In this document: in pieces, positions 11,105 to 21,598 of the stretch
Position numbering within the stretch: position 1 is the stretch's first letter
Layout of the letters: every line of letters starts with the position of its first letter
Assembly (NCBI RefSeq): GCF_000003605.2
Contig: NW_003112969.1
Location: forward strand, 139,162-162,422
Direction of reading: 5' to 3'
DNA from: Saccoglossus kowalevskii
Lineage: Eukaryota; Hemichordata; Enteropneusta; Harrimaniidae
DNA length: 23,261 bases
Made by a program: the position numbers and the translations under genes
Notes under the pieces: model-generated
Databases searched by the model: none
What the model was told of the DNA's origin: nothing
The model's input: the letters and a program-made list of their open reading frames with translations, nothing else

Positions 11105-12016
11105 AACCACGCTCACATTGACACCCCATCACTTCAACAAAACTTCTCCAGAAATTGCTTTTTAGTTTCCTTTCAAATCAAACTGAAAAACCACGATGAA
11201 AACAAGCAGAGACGAACAACTAATAAGATTTACTCACCTAATTTTACTCAGTAAAGCTTTTAAAGCGAATACTATGTCAATACAGATTTCCACTTATCCA
11301 CTTGATGCATTGTATTAGTATTATATCATTGTAAACACACAGGCAGTACTGCTAGTGCTGTTTGCTTTGCTGTTCTGATTGGGAAAACCCATTTCAATGC
11401 CTTTATATATAGCAGTTACACATGCGACAGGGGGTGTCACAGTCATTAGTAAAGCAGGTAACCTTCGTCTATGATTATTCTCTGCAATGTATGACATCAC
11501 CATCCTTCGCCGAGAATCAATGTATTCAACGTGTGACATCACAAACCCTCACCTGGGATTCATTCATTCTATGTTTGATATAAATGATGGTTTTCTACAT
11601 AAAAATGGCAACGATTTCAATGATGGAGGAGTTAGGGATTTTGAAAGACAGTTATTCCCTCACTTAATTGAAAATATTTCAACATCCTTTTTCTCATCAA
11701 TCAGTAAAATATTATCTTTAATACCTATAAGCACAAATATTGACATAAACTCTAATATAATATAATATTTGCTTATTTTTTAACGTAAAATTTCAACTGT
11801 AAATAGACGATAAAATGTGTTACACTATTTTAATAGTTAGTAAGAATTAACATCTGGATAACTTACATTGACGCCTGGTGAATGCAGTGCTCTATGTAAA
11901 GGGGACTGCATATCATAGGGGTTTAGCATTCAGTGCGAGTGGAAACATTATGAGAAGCGTTTAGTGGTTGGCTTACATTGATAGCCAATGAAAAGAACGT
12001 CTAAGTCACAATCATG
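11105..12016. other. AT-rich unique sequence with a 92-codon open frame
   Basis: A plus-strand ATG-initiated frame (11487-11765, 92 codons) sits here with a partly overlapping minus-strand frame (11321-11542). The plus frame reads Asn/Ile/Ser-rich towards its end, as AT-rich non-coding DNA does, and has no motif I recognise. It is not called as a gene. Confidence 0.5.
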
Positions 12017-12103
12017 NNNNNNNNNNNNNNNNNNNNNNNNNNNNNNNNNNNNNNNNNNNNNNNNNNNNNNNNNNNNNNNNNNNNNNNNNNNNNNNNNNNN
12101 NNN
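12017..12103. other. Assembly gap (87 N)
   Basis: Undetermined bases. The flanks do not show an obvious shared repeat, but the right flank begins ACCCAGGTCTAG followed by an A run. Confidence 0.99.
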
Positions 12104-12634
12104 ACCCAGGTCTAGAAAAAAAAAATTGCGTGATTAATTGAATGAATAGATTTGAAATTGAATCACGAATTTGAGATCGAGAAAAAAACCCACTATATTC
12201 GCAGTGTGGAAAAAGCTTAATACGCAGCCTGTCATTACATTTATTGAGTGCAATTCTTCTGTTATCAATCTAATAAGTCATATTACATTAGTGCCAGCCT
12301 AATTCTATTCAACATACACACACACTACACAGTGAGTTACAATCCAGTCATTTCAACAACTTTACAAATCATTTTGGCCGCAATTTAGAAATCAATTTAC
12401 CAATACTAGTACGTTTTCAATTGGGATTCAGTTTGCATGGTGCATGCTGGGAAGGGGACATAACAATAGAACAAGGAATCATTACCTGCATACACACGGA
12501 CAGTTAGTTGAAATTTGACAATGGAATAGTTGAAGCAGATTAAAGTTGTCACTTTTGAGTACATCACTGACAGAATCATGACCTTACAAGAGGCAATTAA
12601 AGTCCATGCTGAGACCCTATCAAAAATAGCATAA
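12104..12634. other. AT-rich unique sequence, no gene seen
   Basis: An A homopolymer lies just after the gap (about 12116-12125). No gene, RNA or array is visible. Confidence 0.55.
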
Positions 12635-12703
12635 ATCTAATTTGCATATAATTTACATACATCTAATTTACATATCATTTGCATTTATGCAAGGCCTTTG
12701 CAT
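12635..12703. promoter_or_regulatory. Octamer-motif cluster with 26-bp tandem duplication
   Basis: Two adjacent 26-bp units (12635-12660 and 12661-12686), both starting ATCTAATTT, differ at about four positions. The cluster has exact octamers ATTTGCAT at 12640-12647 and 12677-12684, two ATTTACAT variants, an inverted TTATGCAA at 12685-12692 and TTTGCAT at 12697-12703. ATTTGCAT is the classic binding site of POU-domain factors. Clustering makes a regulatory element possible, but AT-rich DNA raises the chance level. Confidence 0.35.
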
Positions 12704-14172
12704 ATTGATAGTTCGCTGATTTCCATCTATCATTGAATATGAAATATTTATAAAATAATTCACAGCATATTTGCACATGCATACATGTAGGTGAAACCAT
12801 TTTGTAAAAATAATCAATTTGAATACACGTGTACAAATGTCTTGTTAGAGCAAACCCAATTAATCAATTATGAATAATTTATAAGATTGTTCATGACAGA
12901 AGGCAAGATAGTAAATATACTTTATCAATTACTTCATACACGTCTCAGGGCATTATGATACACTTTAACTAGTTGAGTGCCGTTATATTTTCCCGCCAAA
13001 ATTTTAATGCAACTTTTTGTCGTTTTTTAAGCACTTTACCCAAAAAATGTTGACAATTTTGGCACAAATGCACATAACATGCAATTGCTTAGAGATATTG
13101 ATCAACATTTTAAGAAAAAAGATACAAACAAATTTATTTGCCAAAAATTTAATTTGGCAATCAATAATACACCCTATTGGTTAGAGGCTATGATAAAATC
13201 TATGATATAAGAGGTCAGAATGTTTGTCTTTTCCCATTTTTTCTTTGACACACAACATTACATGCAGTAATTATAGAACAGTTCCGCGTAACAAGAAATT
13301 ACCTTTAAATGGCTTGCATCCAATTTATGAGCGCCATCAACACATAGCGCATGCATGTTAATAGCCTGCTAGCCTTCAGTCAAAACAACCATTACAATTT
13401 ATCACTTTCCATGCACACTGCTGTTAAAATAATATGGAAGTTGCTGGCAATTTAAAATGTAGAAAACATCTGATGAACAATCACTGTTCAAAGAGGTCAC
13501 ATTTATTAGATTTTCTTTATTAGAAATGTCATATCCATAACTTGCGTACCACCATTGTGCAACATAGGACAGATTAAAAACAGCGTTACGTCATATACTG
13601 TCGCACTTTTTTTCATTGTTCGCACAGCCTGAACGTTTGCCAGAACTTCCAGGGTTATATACGGCCTAATAACTACAATTTTGGTAAAAATGGTTCATTT
13701 GGCCAGCTTGCATGTCGCTCTAAAAATCTGTTGAAATTTTAAAAAATTCTAACAAATTGAAGGAAATATCGCGAATATGTAAAATTGCCATACAGTGTTA
13801 CGCACAGCGCTTGCATGAAATAGAACACCAAGGCGTCAACAAAATTAGCATATACGGTGCAAAATGATACATTTGTATTTGATGTTATTTCAGCAGTATA
13901 CATGAAGTTCTACTGTCAACACTTCGTTGTTTCAGTATGTTGTACTCTGGAAATAGACATGAGATAAATAAATGATACTACGATATGATTAAGTTGACGT
14001 CAGCATACATGTACACTTGTCATTTCTGCTTAAGCAGTATTAATCATATTGTGGCATTATACAAAAAATACACAGGAACCCAAAGTTATATTCAATGTGT
14101 GCTAGATAATTAAATTAAATTAAATATGACTTAATTGAAAGACACATGTACAGGTTGAACCCCATATAGACT
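12704..14172. other. AT-rich sequence, possible eroded repeats, no gene
   Basis: No gene is seen. A perfect inverted repeat TTGCCAAA/TTTGGCAA with a 7-base loop lies at about 13138-13161. The start at 12965 (TTAACTAGTTGAGTGCC) recalls the TTAA-type element end at 9406 read in reverse, but no matching right end is clear. The part 13560-13850 is somewhat richer in CpG than its surroundings and may be an old element; nothing more can be said. Confidence 0.4.
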
Positions 14173-15158
14173 AGAAACCTGTGAACATGTCAAACCAGAG
14201 ACCAGTGAACATGTCAAGCCTGAGAACTGTGAATATGTCAAACCAGAGACCTGTGAACATGTCGAACCAGAGACCGGTGAACATGTCAAGCCTGAGAACT
14301 GTGAATATGTCAAACCAGAGACCTGTGAACATCTTGAACCAGAGACCCGTGAACATATCAAACCAGAGACCTGTGAACATATCAAACCAGAGACCTGTGA
14401 ACATGTCAAACGAGAGACCTGTGAACATGTCAAACCAGAGACCTGTGAACATGTCAAACCAGAGACCTGTGAACATGTCAAACCAAAGATCTGTGAACAT
14501 GTCAAACCAGAGAACTGCAAACACATGTCAAACCAGAGAACTGCAAACATGTCAAAGGAGAGACCTGTGAACATGTCAAACCAGAGACATGTGAACATGT
14601 CAAACCAGAGAACTGCAAACATGTCAAACCAGAGAACTGTGAACATGTCAAACAAGAGACCTGTGAACATGTCAAACCAGAGACATGTGAACACATGTCA
14701 AACCAAAGACCACTGAACATGTCAAACGAGAGACCTTTGAACGTGTCAAACCAGAGACCTGTGAACATGTCAAACCAGAAACCTTTGAACATGTCAAACC
14801 AGAAACCTTTGAACATGTCAAACCAGAGAACTTTGAACATCTCAAACCAGTGACCTTTGAACATGTCAAACCAGAGACCTGTGAATATTTCAAACCAGAG
14901 ACCTGTGAATATTTCAAACCAGAGAGCTTTGAACGTGTCAAACCAGAGACCTGTGCATGGGTCAAACCACAGATCTGTGAACACGTCAAACCAAAGACCG
15001 CAGAACATGTAAAATGAGAGACCTGTGAAAATGTCAAACTAGAGACCTGTGAATATGTCAAACCAGAGTGTGGTGAACATGTCAAACCAGAGACAAGTAA
15101 ACATGTCAAACCAGAGTGTGGTGAACATGTCAAACCAGAGACCTGTGAACATGTCAAA
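14173..15158. repeat. 24-bp satellite array, 41 registers
   Basis: The unit core is GAACATGTCAAACCAGAG followed by a variable ACCTGT-like hexamer. From the first GTGAAC at 14181 to the last at 15145 is 964 bases: exactly 40 periods of 24 plus 4. The extra 4 bases are two independent +2 insertions (AACATGT to AACACATGT) near 14520 and 14693. Period 24 means eight codons, so several frames stay open: plus strand reads MSNQRPVN repeats, minus strand MFTGLWFD or SQVSGLTC repeats. Frames up to 187 codons result. Each is broken or shifted at the insertions, so they are treated as by-products, not genes. Confidence 0.95.
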
Positions 15159-15178
15159 TTTCATACCAGGGTAGTGCC

Positions 15179-15356
15179 TCTAACCAAAGACCACAAGTGT
15201 GGCCTTTGTAGTGGTCAAACTTCCTCTAACCAATGACCACAAGTGTGGCCTTTGTTGCGGTCAAATTGCCTTTAACCAATGACCACAAGTGTGGCCTTTG
15301 TAGTGGTCAAAATTTCTCTAACCAATGACCACAAGTGGCTTTTGTAGCACCAGTCA
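15179..15356. repeat. 46-bp tandem repeat, four copies, with internal dyad
   Basis: The motif GACCACAAGTG recurs at 15189, 15235, 15281 and 15327, an exact 46-bp period. The first three copies carry GACCAC, a 16-base spacer and GTGGTC (GCGGTC in copy 2), so each could form a hairpin; the fourth is damaged. The array follows the 24-bp array by about 20 bases and shares GTCAAA-type sequence with it, so the two may have a common history. Confidence 0.9.
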
Positions 15357-16927
15357 ATTAAACTCGGTCACATACCTCATCCTGGATTACCTATGAATGT
15401 TATTTTGTAAGTTTTCCTTCACCATCTAAACACACAGTGCTAATGATCACCATAATCATACTCAAAGAACTGATGAGCTGTGAAAAAAAACCATTAAAAT
15501 CAAATTACAGGAAATTTTCCACGCTGTGATTACTTCTCATAATAATAATGGCGGTCTCTATTGCTATTAAGGGTTAAGTGCTGTTGTTTTATTTCCTGTA
15601 ATCATAACTAGTCTCAGGCTAATCGATTTCAACTGCTTGAGGTCAAAGGTCAGACTCATTTAGGAGGATAGTTTACTGCATGCGACTGTTTTCAGATATT
15701 ACACTGCATATAGAGTTAAATTGTTATTGGTCAAATTCAGTGAAATGTACATCAACTATGCATGCTTGCAAAAAAAGGAATAGCAGTTTGACAAATTATG
15801 TGTATTCAGACAGTAAACACATTATGTACTGTGTTGCTAATGAGATATCCAAACAAGTGAATATGATCAGGAAGCATTTCATAAGAAATCATGAATTCAA
15901 GACAGAACTATAAATTATAAACCAATCAGCTTGAAACAAGAAATGTAGAAGAAAAAAAATATAGAAAATTTCAAGACAATGACGATAACAATTTGAATTT
16001 TTCCCATTTGAATATACAAAATGTAGTATAGTATAGTATATTTTATTTGACACCAAAAAAAGACATTAAATATAATAAAACACAAGTACACACACGAGAC
16101 AAAAGAAAAAACATAAAAGACTAAAGTCTAAGTAATGTAAAATGTATGTGGGAGAGAGAGGTAATTTTTTTGGCCATTTTGTTTGTAATTCTGTAATTCT
16201 GCTCATGTCAATAAAAATACAAGATGCATGTCTGATTTATTCTATTATACATGGTACCGTAAGGGGCTAACATGCTTTCCACATATTGTCTATAAACCAT
16301 CATTAATACACGTACATGTATGTATTTTATGATGTTAGGCTTCTGAAGAGGCTAATTAGTGTTACCTGAGCAGTAGATCATAATAACACTGTTATAACCA
16401 TATTAAGTCAGTGGATTATCAAATAGGAATTAGAATAAGTATCACATGGATCAGATTACACAGAACAATATGACGATACCGGTAATATGAAAGGACCTGT
16501 AATATTTATAATTTATATAATTTTTTATTTTATTTACTTATTCCGTTTAATTTTTTATTTTTGTTGTTTGTTTTTTACCACCACCAAGATCTAATAAAGA
16601 ATATTATGAATAATAATATTGAATATTAATCGCTGTTACCAATACCACAGCATGTATAAATTTATAACTATAATTAATTTATTTATGTTGCAGAATGTCA
16701 AAAATGAACATGATTATATTTCTGTGAGACACACATATGTAGCAGCAACATGCATGCACAGATTGTGAAAAAACAAGTCATTGTTAACGACCAGTTGCCA
16801 TCCAGTTTTTAGTGACTGTCAACATGAGTACAAAAATAATTATTTACATTTATAGACATGATACAAAGTGGAGCCAGTTTATTTGTGCGATTCCTTCCTG
16901 TATTCTGATCATGACATTCATAATGAA
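15357..16927. other. AT-rich sequence with low-complexity tracts, no gene
   Basis: A 77-codon plus frame (15680-15913) has no recognisable feature. A short GTATA repeat lies at 16025-16040 and a strongly T-rich tract at about 16515-16577. A GGCCATTTTG at 16172-16181 may be a fragment of the dispersed AAAATGGCC family on the minus strand. Confidence 0.5.
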
Positions 16928-17089
16928 CTTTTGGCACGAAAATGATGAGCAACCATCTTGAATCAGATTCTGAAACAGATGCATGTGCAAATGTGTTACA
17001 TTTCAAAAGTTTGAACATGATCAGTCCAGCCATGTTAGCAATACGGCTTCCGAAACAGCATTCATTAAAAACAAAATGGCCAACAGTCA
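16928..17089 (+). repeat. Dispersed AAAATGGCC repeat, copy c
   Basis: It begins CTTTTGGCACGAAAATG and ends AACAGCATTCATTAAAAACA then AAATGGCCAACAGTC. It shares AGTTTGAACATGAT with copy b and GATGCATGTGCAAATGTG-like sequence with copy d. The overlapping frames on both strands (16809-17090 minus, 16983-17180 plus) are chance products of the repeat. Confidence 0.6.
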
Positions 17090-17226
17090 CCCATTAATTA
17101 AAAATCAAGTGTGGGAAAGAAATGATGTGCATCAAGAATCCATTATGTTTACCGGTAATAAACATAACAAGACTGAATGAAATATGATCATGCATAATGA
17201 ATGGCAGAAATGCTTGATTTTGATGA

Positions 17227-17412
17227 ATTTTTAGCACTAAAATGGTCACCATTCGGCCATAGTGAATTGGATCATTCAACAAATGCATGTGCTTATCATG
17301 TGCTTATTAAATTATGTGTGATGCATGTGTCAAGTTTGAAAGTGCCCAGTCAAAGCACATCAGATCTAGAACCTGACACTCCATTTGTTAAAACAAAATG
17401 GCTGCCAATCGG
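17227..17412 (+). repeat. Dispersed AAAATGGCC repeat, copy d
   Basis: It begins TTTTTAGCACTAAAATGGTC and ends TTAAAACAAAATGGCTGCCA with ATCGG. It is in the same orientation as copy c, with starts 299 bases apart, so c and d may be a local duplication or two units of a longer element. The 92-codon frame at 17201-17479 crosses it and is not taken as a gene. Confidence 0.6.
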
Positions 17413-18262
17413 TGGGTATACAGCAGAGGTGGGAGCACAAGGTCTACATCATCAGCTACAGTACATGTACATGAAATAAAATTTAGAAGTACACCAAGGC
17501 TACTAACCAAATACCAGACTAGATTTGTTGATTTTCAAAATAGTTTAGATATTATATCAATATTATAGAGGTATTTAAGAAGGGTTTGACCTTGAGTTTG
17601 AAATGGAGATAATCAAGTTCAACAATATTATGATGATGATCATCATCATGATTCTCTTGGTATCCGGGGAATCAGCAAAGCCAAAAATTGGGGTAAAATA
17701 ATGTTCAATACCATGAATCTCATGATGGAAATTACATATATGAGAAAGCATGAATATATACACTTATTATCAATGTGGAGTTCACCTTACAGTAGAGGTA
17801 ATCCAGAGGGAAGACTATAATCAAGGGACCTCTCCTAACTATACCTATCAAAGGTAATTTATTCTATATTCACTGTGGATAATGATTGCAGTAGTCCCTA
17901 TACAAAGGAGTCATTTAGAACACTTGAACCTCATGAACTATTCATCTTGTTATCTTGAAAATAAACCTCACTAGAATACAACACAAACAAAAACCTAACA
18001 GGGCAGGGTTATTTAGCATTATTTCATTTTCAGGTTTATAACAAGATTTTTTGTCACAGCAAAGTAAATATTATAGAAAGTAGCTGGTGTACATCACAAT
18101 CAATAACTCATGTAGTCAGATGTGGCTGAAGCCCCAGGGATTAATAACATATACTATGCTAATTATTCCACAATGCTATCAAAGTTTTATTCTGATTTAT
18201 TCATCAATTTTTGTCATTCTGAAATAGTCAATCAATTTCCTTTTATTCCTTATAAGTTAATA
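17413..18262. other. AT-rich unique sequence with a perfect palindrome
   Basis: A perfect 20-bp palindrome made of ATG/CAT triplets lies at 17630-17649 (ATGATGATGA and its reverse complement). No gene, RNA or array is seen besides this. Confidence 0.55.
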
Positions 18263-19232
18263 TTAATTCCAGATGCTGAAACAGAATTTTCACATCCTGA
18301 CCCCACTCTGACCCCCACACATACAGGATAATTCCATAGATGCTAAAACTGAATTTTCACATCCTGACCCCACTCTGATCTCCCACACATACATGTATGG
18401 GTTAATTTCACAGATGCTAAAACTGAATTTTCACATCCTGACCCCACTCTGACCTCCCACACATACATGTATGGGTTAATTTCACAGATGCTAAAACTGA
18501 ATTTTCACATCCTGACCCCACTCTGACCCTCACACACATAAATGTATGGGTTAATTTCACAGATGCTTAACCCGAATTTTCACATCCTGACCCCACTCTG
18601 ACCTCCCACACATACATGTATGGGTTAATTTCACAGATGCTAAAACTAAATTTTCACATCCTGACCCCACTCTGACCTCCCACACATACATGTATGGGTT
18701 AATTTCAAAGATGCTTAACCTGAATTTTCATATCCTGACCCCACTCTGACCTCCCACACATACATGTATGGGTTAATTTCACAGATGCTAAAACTGAATT
18801 TTCATGTCCCCACACATACAGGTTAATTCCATAGATGCTAAAACTGAATTTCACATCCTGACTCCACTTTGACCCGCACACATATGGGTTAATTCCATAG
18901 ATGCTAAGCTTGATTTTTCAAGTTCAGACTCCACTCTGATCCCCACACATACATGTATGGGTTAATTCCAGATGTTAAAATGGAATTTCCCACCCTGACT
19001 TCATACTGACCCCCACACATACTGTATGGGTTAATTCCACAGATGCTAAAACTGAATTTCACATCCTGACTCCACACATGCTAAAACAGAATTTCATATT
19101 CTGACTCCCCTCTGACCCTCACACATACAAGTTAATTCCACAGATGCTTAAAACAGAATTTCACATCCTGACTCCACACATGCTAAAACAGAATTTCACA
19201 TTCTGACTCCACTCTGACCCTTGTATACAGGC
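18263..19232. repeat. 74-bp satellite array, about 14 copies
   Basis: The landmark AGATGCT recurs at 18338, 18412, 18486, 18561, 18635, 18709 and 18783, a 74-75 bp period. The flanking units are shorter and more diverged (periods 50 to 71, last units fused). Each full unit holds GAATTTTCACATCCTGACC, a CACACATA stretch, the 12-bp palindrome CATACATGTATG and GGGTTAATT. The homogeneous centre and degraded edges are typical of arrays kept uniform by unequal exchange. The 69-codon frame at 18122-18331 runs into it by chance. Confidence 0.95.
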
Positions 19233-21425
19233 TGATCACTTGTTTTATCAATCAATCACGAAATTTGAATATTCTGTGATTTCAATTTTGCCGAAAAGGT
19301 CCTAGACACATGTCTCTTAGAGATAAAGTGTAAAGTATATAACGTCACATTTTAAACATACACATCAGAGACTGTCCACCTTGCAGCCATAACAGGACAA
19401 TATGTCACCAATAGTGCAACACAAGTAATCACTCTATAATCCAATATTTGCGTGAAAATTGATTGCGAATTGAATGAAATAGATTGAAGTCACTGGCAGA
19501 CGGAGTAGAAATTAATCGATTACACAATACATGCGGACAGATAGATAGCGTTGATGAACCAACTGTAGTAGACGTGGAGTCTAACAAACATGACATGTCT
19601 ATGTTATTGATTACATGCTTTCACCAACACTGAATAGTGCATAATAATAAACAGCTGCAGAAAACAGCAAGAGTAATCCAGGGAATAACAGTGGCAACGG
19701 AATAGTGTCCATTCTAACAATTACACATGTGTGGCTACACATTAAGATACCAATCCCCAATTAGAGGTCAAAGGTTATCTCAAGAAGAGGCCAGAGTTCC
19801 CAAATGACTGAAGCAGCTGTTGTGATACAATGTAGCACTGACTGAAAATAACAGAGTAAATTGCCACCAAGGGTTTGTGTAATGTAGTCGCTCAATTACA
19901 CAGTTCAGTATTGAAACTTTTTGTCATAATTCATCATTTTGTTCTGAATTATTGGGAAATTCTGACAAATACGATATACCGGTAGATAAGTATTATTTTT
20001 ATGTAATTAGGCTTTAACACGAGTTCCTATGAAAATAATTCCATTTTCCAATAGACCCATTCCTGCCAGCTTTCTGACAATTTTTCTCATAAAAATTTCA
20101 TACTGGGTGAAATAAACAACTTAAAAAACAGGATAATTTTTTCCCTCTTATTTAGTTAATACTCGCTCTTTATTGAATGCCCACAGGTGATCTTAACTGT
20201 TCAAACTACAGTGCATTTATTAAAGCCATGCACATGTACATGTATCAGTTATTAGTAAACCTGGAAAAGTCTTGCTGTGAATTGGGCAGCTCCAATTTTT
20301 TGTCTAATTTATGCATGAACACCTCATGGGATGGAGGAAGGCACTTGCCTAACAAATCCAATCATCTAATTTAAATTTGCATTAGACACTAGACACATTT
20401 GAATGAGAAAAGTTGGATGTACAAATGTACTATATATGGGTTTGTTGACTTTGATGTACATGAACCACATTTGAACATTAGTTAATCAATGTATTAATGC
20501 ACATTTATCAGCCTTCCTATCAAAGGCACATGTACTGATCACAAACCATCTAACCCCAGTCTGGAAACGATATGCAATCTACTGTACCAATGCTCGTACC
20601 AGGTAAATAAACCGTTGACACCTTCAGATAAGAATTTCAGAATTCATATTTTTTGTATTAACAACAGATTGTCGTAAATGTATCTGTGCACATGTCTCAG
20701 TCACGGATATTATATTAATTAATACATAAGTTATTTGGGGATTTTGTTGATTTAGTAATCTATTCAATATTAAAATACAATTTAACTACCTTACCAATTT
20801 CGAAATAGGTTGTTGTAACAACAAAACACATTTTGTATGGCTGAGTTACGCCATTCACTCGTAATTGGGGCAGAAAATTGTGCCACAGTGAAAACTGTAA
20901 TGGATCACGTACAAAATAAAAAACACAAAATCGTTCTTGTTATGATATTCAACAATATCGATATTAACATAAATATTGGAAAACCCTGCCAAATAAACAA
21001 TATCAAAATCAATTCTGTTTTTTCTACAAAATTGTATATTCAACTAGCGGACCGATTTCAACATACTTTTCCAGAATGAAACATTTGCCGTTGTTTTAAT
21101 AATTTCATAAAAAATAATAGGGACAGGAACACTGAGTATGTTCACATGTCGCCAACACGAACATCACAATGTATTGAAAAAAAAAAAATTGTATAATAGG
21201 CTTCATTTTTTCAAAAAACCCTTAAGATCTTGTCCGAACCATTGTGATAGTATAACCCACAAAGTCACAAAAAATCACAGAATGCCAGACCAGTGATAGA
21301 GAGATTGTGTAATGATAAACTGCAATAATATTTGTTTTGAATGAATCACTTATAAGCTTTATGTCATGTAAATTATTCATAAAGAAATTCAATTCGGACA
21401 AGTAAACGAGTAAACAAAAACAAAC
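19233..21425. other. AT-rich unique sequence, no gene seen
   Basis: Short open frames at 20177-20374 and the overlapping pair 20837-21079 (plus) and 20855-21043 (minus) have no recognisable domain, and the last two mirror each other. No RNA gene or array is seen. An A run lies at 21179-21188. Confidence 0.55.
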
Positions 21426-21598
21426 TTAATGTTTTCACCACCAGTACCCTCTGTTCATCACTAATTGATTCACAATATTATATTGCATATTGTCTGCACT
21501 TTCCTTCTGAAGATTCTGACAAAAATAGCCAAAATTTGTTTTAGTAAAAACTGAAAATTGACTATTTGGGTGAGAAAGTCTGGTGGTGAAAAGGTTAA
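21426..21598 (-). mobile_element. TTAA-type MITE-like element, copy 2
   Basis: The element is bounded by TTAA on both sides. Its left end reads TTAATGTTTTCACCACCAG and its right end, reverse-complemented, TTAACCTTTTCACCACCAG, a 19-bp inverted repeat with two mismatches. It is 173 bp long, encodes nothing and matches copy 1 (5852-6025) throughout in the opposite orientation. This copy keeps both ends, so it defines the family. TTAA as target and short inverted repeats point to piggyBac-like mobilisation, by inference. Confidence 0.75.

Noticed and set aside
11487..11765. 92-codon plus-strand frame starting at ATG
   Set aside because: Composition follows local AT richness, an opposite-strand frame overlaps its start, and no motif is recognised.
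14131..15157. Long open frames on both strands (129 to 187 codons) in the 24-bp array
   Set aside because: Period 24 keeps frames open on both strands alike; frames shift at the two +2 insertions; several start at non-ATG codons; peptides are pure 8-residue repeats with no flanking coding sequence.
14173..19232. Three tandem arrays considered as CRISPR-like
   Set aside because: Units are contiguous or nearly so, without unique spacers of constant length, there are no cas genes, and the DNA looks animal.
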